DNA of 15,425 nucleotides from an uncultured Streptococcus sp. (GTDB lineage Bacteria > Bacillota > Bacilli > Lactobacillales > Streptococcaceae). The DNA lies in contig CABSQC010000006.1 of the NCBI GenBank assembly GCA_902479835.1, forward strand, positions 1-15,425, read 5' to 3'. A program made the translations under genes and the position numbers. Shown here one piece after another: positions 13,689 to 15,425 of this stretch (its first letter is position 1; each line of letters begins with the position of its first letter). The notes beneath the pieces are model-generated. The model was not told where the DNA came from. It did not search any database and worked only from the letters and a program-made list of their open reading frames with translations.

Positions 13689-15224
13689 TTACAACATCGG
13701 TGCGAACAATTGCATAATTTCCTTGATTAAGCTTTGGTGCCATGTAAAGCGGAAGGTATCTTCGGTGATCTCTTGAGACACTTCAAAGATGTGGTCAAAG
13801 TCCGCTCGAATCTTTTTCAAGGCAGGCGTCCGATACATCCATACAGCATTTTCATAGTGATGGACCAAACTGCGGTAATCAAAGTTAATCGACCCTACAA
13901 CCGCCATTTCATCATCGGCAAGAACTTGCTTACTGTGGACAAAACCAGGCGTGTACTCATAGATTTTCACACCAGCATCCATCAGATCCAAGTAAGCCCC
14001 ACGCGTAACAATTTGGATCAATTTTTTATCCGGAATATGCGGGGTCACGATGCGAACATCCACCCCACGAAGGGCTGCATTGCGGATATCCTCTGTCAAA
14101 TCATAATCGATGATCAAGTAAGGAGTCGTGATATAGACGTAATCTGTCGACTGGTTGATCATATTTTGATAGACCGTCTTTCCAACCTGCGACTTGTAAA
14201 TCGGTTTAGGACCGCTTCCATAGGGAATGTATAATCCTTCACCTTCGACCGCCTTGTTTTCAATATGGTAACGGTCAAAATCTTCTATTTCTCCACGGTT
14301 GATGTACCAGTTCATGAGAAAAAGTCGGGTCAAGGCCTTAACAGCTCGTCCATCTAAACGGATGGCACTATCCTTCCAGTGACCAAATCGCTCAATATGG
14401 TTGATATACTCGTCTGCCAGATTGACTCCACCTGTATAGCCGATTTGCCCATCAATGACTAGAATCTTTCGGTGGTCTCGGTTATTATAAGCTACCGTTA
14501 AGCGGGGGATCACCTTGTTAAATTTATGGGCATCAATCCCCATTTTTCTCAATCGTTTGGTATAGTTCCCAGCCAAGGTTGCCATACAGCCGATATCGTC
14601 ATAAAGGAGTTTGACTTCAACCCCATCTTTCACTTTCTGCTCTAAAATCTCTAGGATACTGTTCCACATCAAGCCCTCATCAATGATGTAAAACTCGATG
14701 AAGATAAATTTTTTCGCTGCTTTTAGATCCTCAAGTAATTGCTCATACATGTCCTCCCCTAAAGGGTAAAAGGTCGATGCCGTCCCATTATAGAGATCCG
14801 CATTGTGGTCCATGGATAAAATCGACTTGACCAAGCCATAAACCGCTTTGCTTTCTTGCTTGAGCTCCTTACGCAACTGATGACTATTGTCCTCTCGAAA
14901 CTTCATGGACTCCATATTTTCCAACTGGATCATTTCCTTCTTGGACAAACGTCGCTCTCCAAACATGAGATACAAGAGTGATCCAAAGACAGGAATGACG
15001 GCAATCAAGAGCCAGGTCACCTTATTTTCAGGCGGGGTATTTCGATTAACAATAGCCAAGATTGTCGACACATATAAGAGCCCAATGACCGCAACAGATA
15101 GCCAATGCGGGAACCATCTATTAAGCCAGAAGAAGGCCGCAAAGGATGCCCATAGTTCAAAGCCCATAAACAAAATACTAAATCCATATTTGGACATTAA
15201 TAGACGTAATTTTCGAAAGGTCAC
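13689..15224 (-). CDS. cls: cardiolipin synthase (phospholipase D family)
   Basis: Cls condenses two phosphatidylglycerol molecules to cardiolipin and glycerol at the membrane. The 511-residue product has two N-terminal membrane helices (about 13-33 and 40-60, with a further hydrophobic stretch at 70-88) and two PLD catalytic motifs: HRKILVID (His251, Lys253, Asp258) followed by GYTGGVNLADEY, and HSKQVLAD (His430, Lys432, Asp437) followed by VVGSINFDYRS. Both HKD motifs are intact. I choose GTG 15224 (reads MTFRKLRLLM), which has AAAGGAGG 5 nt upstream. An in-frame ATG at 15278 lies inside the promoter -35 box, upstream of the transcript start. The gene has its own promoter and terminator. 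Confidence 0.95.
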   Translation of the reverse strand: MTFRKLRLLMSKYGFSILFMGFELWASFAAFFWLNRWFPHWLSVAVIGLLYVSTILAIVNRNTPPENKVTWLLIAVIPVFGSLLYLMFGERRLSKKEMIQLENMESMKFREDNSHQLRKELKQESKAVYGLVKSILSMDHNADLYNGTASTFYPLGEDMYEQLLEDLKAAKKFIFIEFYIIDEGLMWNSILEILEQKVKDGVEVKLLYDDIGCMATLAGNYTKRLRKMGIDAHKFNKVIPRLTVAYNNRDHRKILVIDGQIGYTGGVNLADEYINHIERFGHWKDSAIRLDGRAVKALTRLFLMNWYINRGEIEDFDRYHIENKAVEGEGLYIPYGSGPKPIYKSQVGKTVYQNMINQSTDYVYITTPYLIIDYDLTEDIRNAALRGVDVRIVTPHIPDKKLIQIVTRGAYLDLMDAGVKIYEYTPGFVHSKQVLADDEMAVVGSINFDYRSLVHHYENAVWMYRTPALKKIRADFDHIFEVSQEITEDTFRFTWHQSLIKEIMQLFAPML

Positions 15225-15249
15225 AGCATCCTCCTTTTTTCTTTCTACT

Positions 15250-15278
15250 AGTATACCAATTCTTTTTACCCGTTGCAA
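15250..15278 (-). promoter_or_regulatory. cls promoter
   Basis: TTGCAA (15278-15273) and TATACT (15255-15250) are 17 bp apart, with TGG before the -10. The start point would be near 15243, about 20 nt before the GTG start, leaving just room for the strong ribosome binding site. This supports the GTG over the upstream ATG. Confidence 0.75.
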
Positions 15279-15304
15279 CGACCAACCAAACCCCTTCTAG
15301 ACAA

Positions 15305-15339
15305 ACAAAAAGAGAGTGGGACAAAAGTCCTAGCCTCTC
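15305..15339 (-). terminator. terminator-like hairpin at the end of the upstream transcript
   Basis: GAGAG (15312-15316) pairs with CTCTC (15335-15339), and GGAC (15319-15322) with GTCC (15327-15330) around an AAAA loop, with a small internal bulge. On the minus strand TTTTTG follows directly. It probably ends a transcript that comes from outside the window. It also forms one end of the structured repeat next to it. Confidence 0.6.
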
Positions 15340-15425
15340 AATTATTTTTGGATTGTCGAGCAAGACGCAGTGGTTGAGTGGGCTCTACTACGCTGATTTC
15401 ATCAGCTTTTACAGCCCTACTCAAC
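15311..15425. repeat. streptococcal structured intergenic repeat, cut by window edge
   Basis: Besides the hairpin above, GTTGAGT-GGGCT (15373-15384) pairs with AGCCC-ACTCAAC (15413-15425, one-base bulge) around an inner CTGAT/ATCAG hairpin (15393-15405). I recognise this kind of GTGGGACAAAAGTCC...GGATTGTCGAGCAAGACGCA sequence as an intergenic repeat seen in many copies in oral streptococci, from memory and without a search. No gene is visible in it. Confidence 0.55.

Noticed and set aside
13734..14234. Plus-strand frame of 166 codons inside cls
   Set aside because: It is antisense to the conserved cls catalytic region, no known family is seen in the translation, and it has no promoter or ribosome binding site.
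15225..15278. Longer cls start at ATG 15278
   Set aside because: It coincides with the -35 box and lies upstream of the predicted transcript start. The GTG at 15224 has an ideal ribosome binding site.

Overview
The window reads as a chromosomal segment of a commensal Streptococcus of the mitis/sanguinis type (sanguinis, gordonii, parasanguinis, cristatus or a close relative). The evidence is the protein content (Wzg-Wzh-Wzd-Wze-WchA-WchF capsule proteins, class III ribonucleotide reductase and a cardiolipin synthase of streptococcal type), moderate-to-low GC, strong AGGAGG-type ribosome binding sites and extended -10 promoters. I cannot fix the species. Every gene I can support lies on the minus strand, so transcription runs from high to low coordinates.

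Right part (15425 to about 11680): a structured intergenic repeat cut by the window edge, then a cardiolipin synthase gene (cls) with its own promoter and terminator, then a 612-residue polytopic membrane protein that resembles GT-C glycosyltransferases and carries a long acidic cytoplasmic N-terminus. It too has its own promoter.

Middle part (about 11680 to 7219): the anaerobic (class III) ribonucleotide reductase region. nrdD is preceded by a strong promoter embedded in a perfect 17-bp inverted repeat. Each arm contains a NrdR-box-like core and the cores are 41 bp apart. Downstream are a 46-residue basic protein, a gene-free stretch of about 310 bp holding a 140-bp element that can fold as a four-way junction, two tandem paralogous GNAT acetyltransferases, and nrdG (the NrdD activase). 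A strong terminator closes this block.

Left part (7218 to 1): the start of a Wzy-type capsule or receptor-polysaccharide operon. The order is cpsA (LCP transferase), cpsB (PHP phosphatase), cpsC (polymerase co-regulator), cpsD (BY-kinase), cpsE/wchA (glucose-1-phosphate transferase that primes the lipid carrier), wchF (rhamnosyltransferase) and a GT4 glycosyltransferase that runs off the left edge. The promoter region holds a full match to the CcpA cre consensus and a perfect 15-bp palindrome. CpsA-D set assembly, length control and attachment to the wall. CpsE, WchF and the next transferase build the first sugars of the repeat unit, probably beginning Glc then Rha.

The protein-coding content is ordinary for the genus. 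The less expected items are non-coding: the four-way-junction element, the NrdR-type inverted repeat doubling as a possible terminator, the palindrome upstream of cpsA and a hairpin over the cpsE stop codon. I found no CRISPR array, tRNA, rRNA, transposase or toxin-antitoxin pair.
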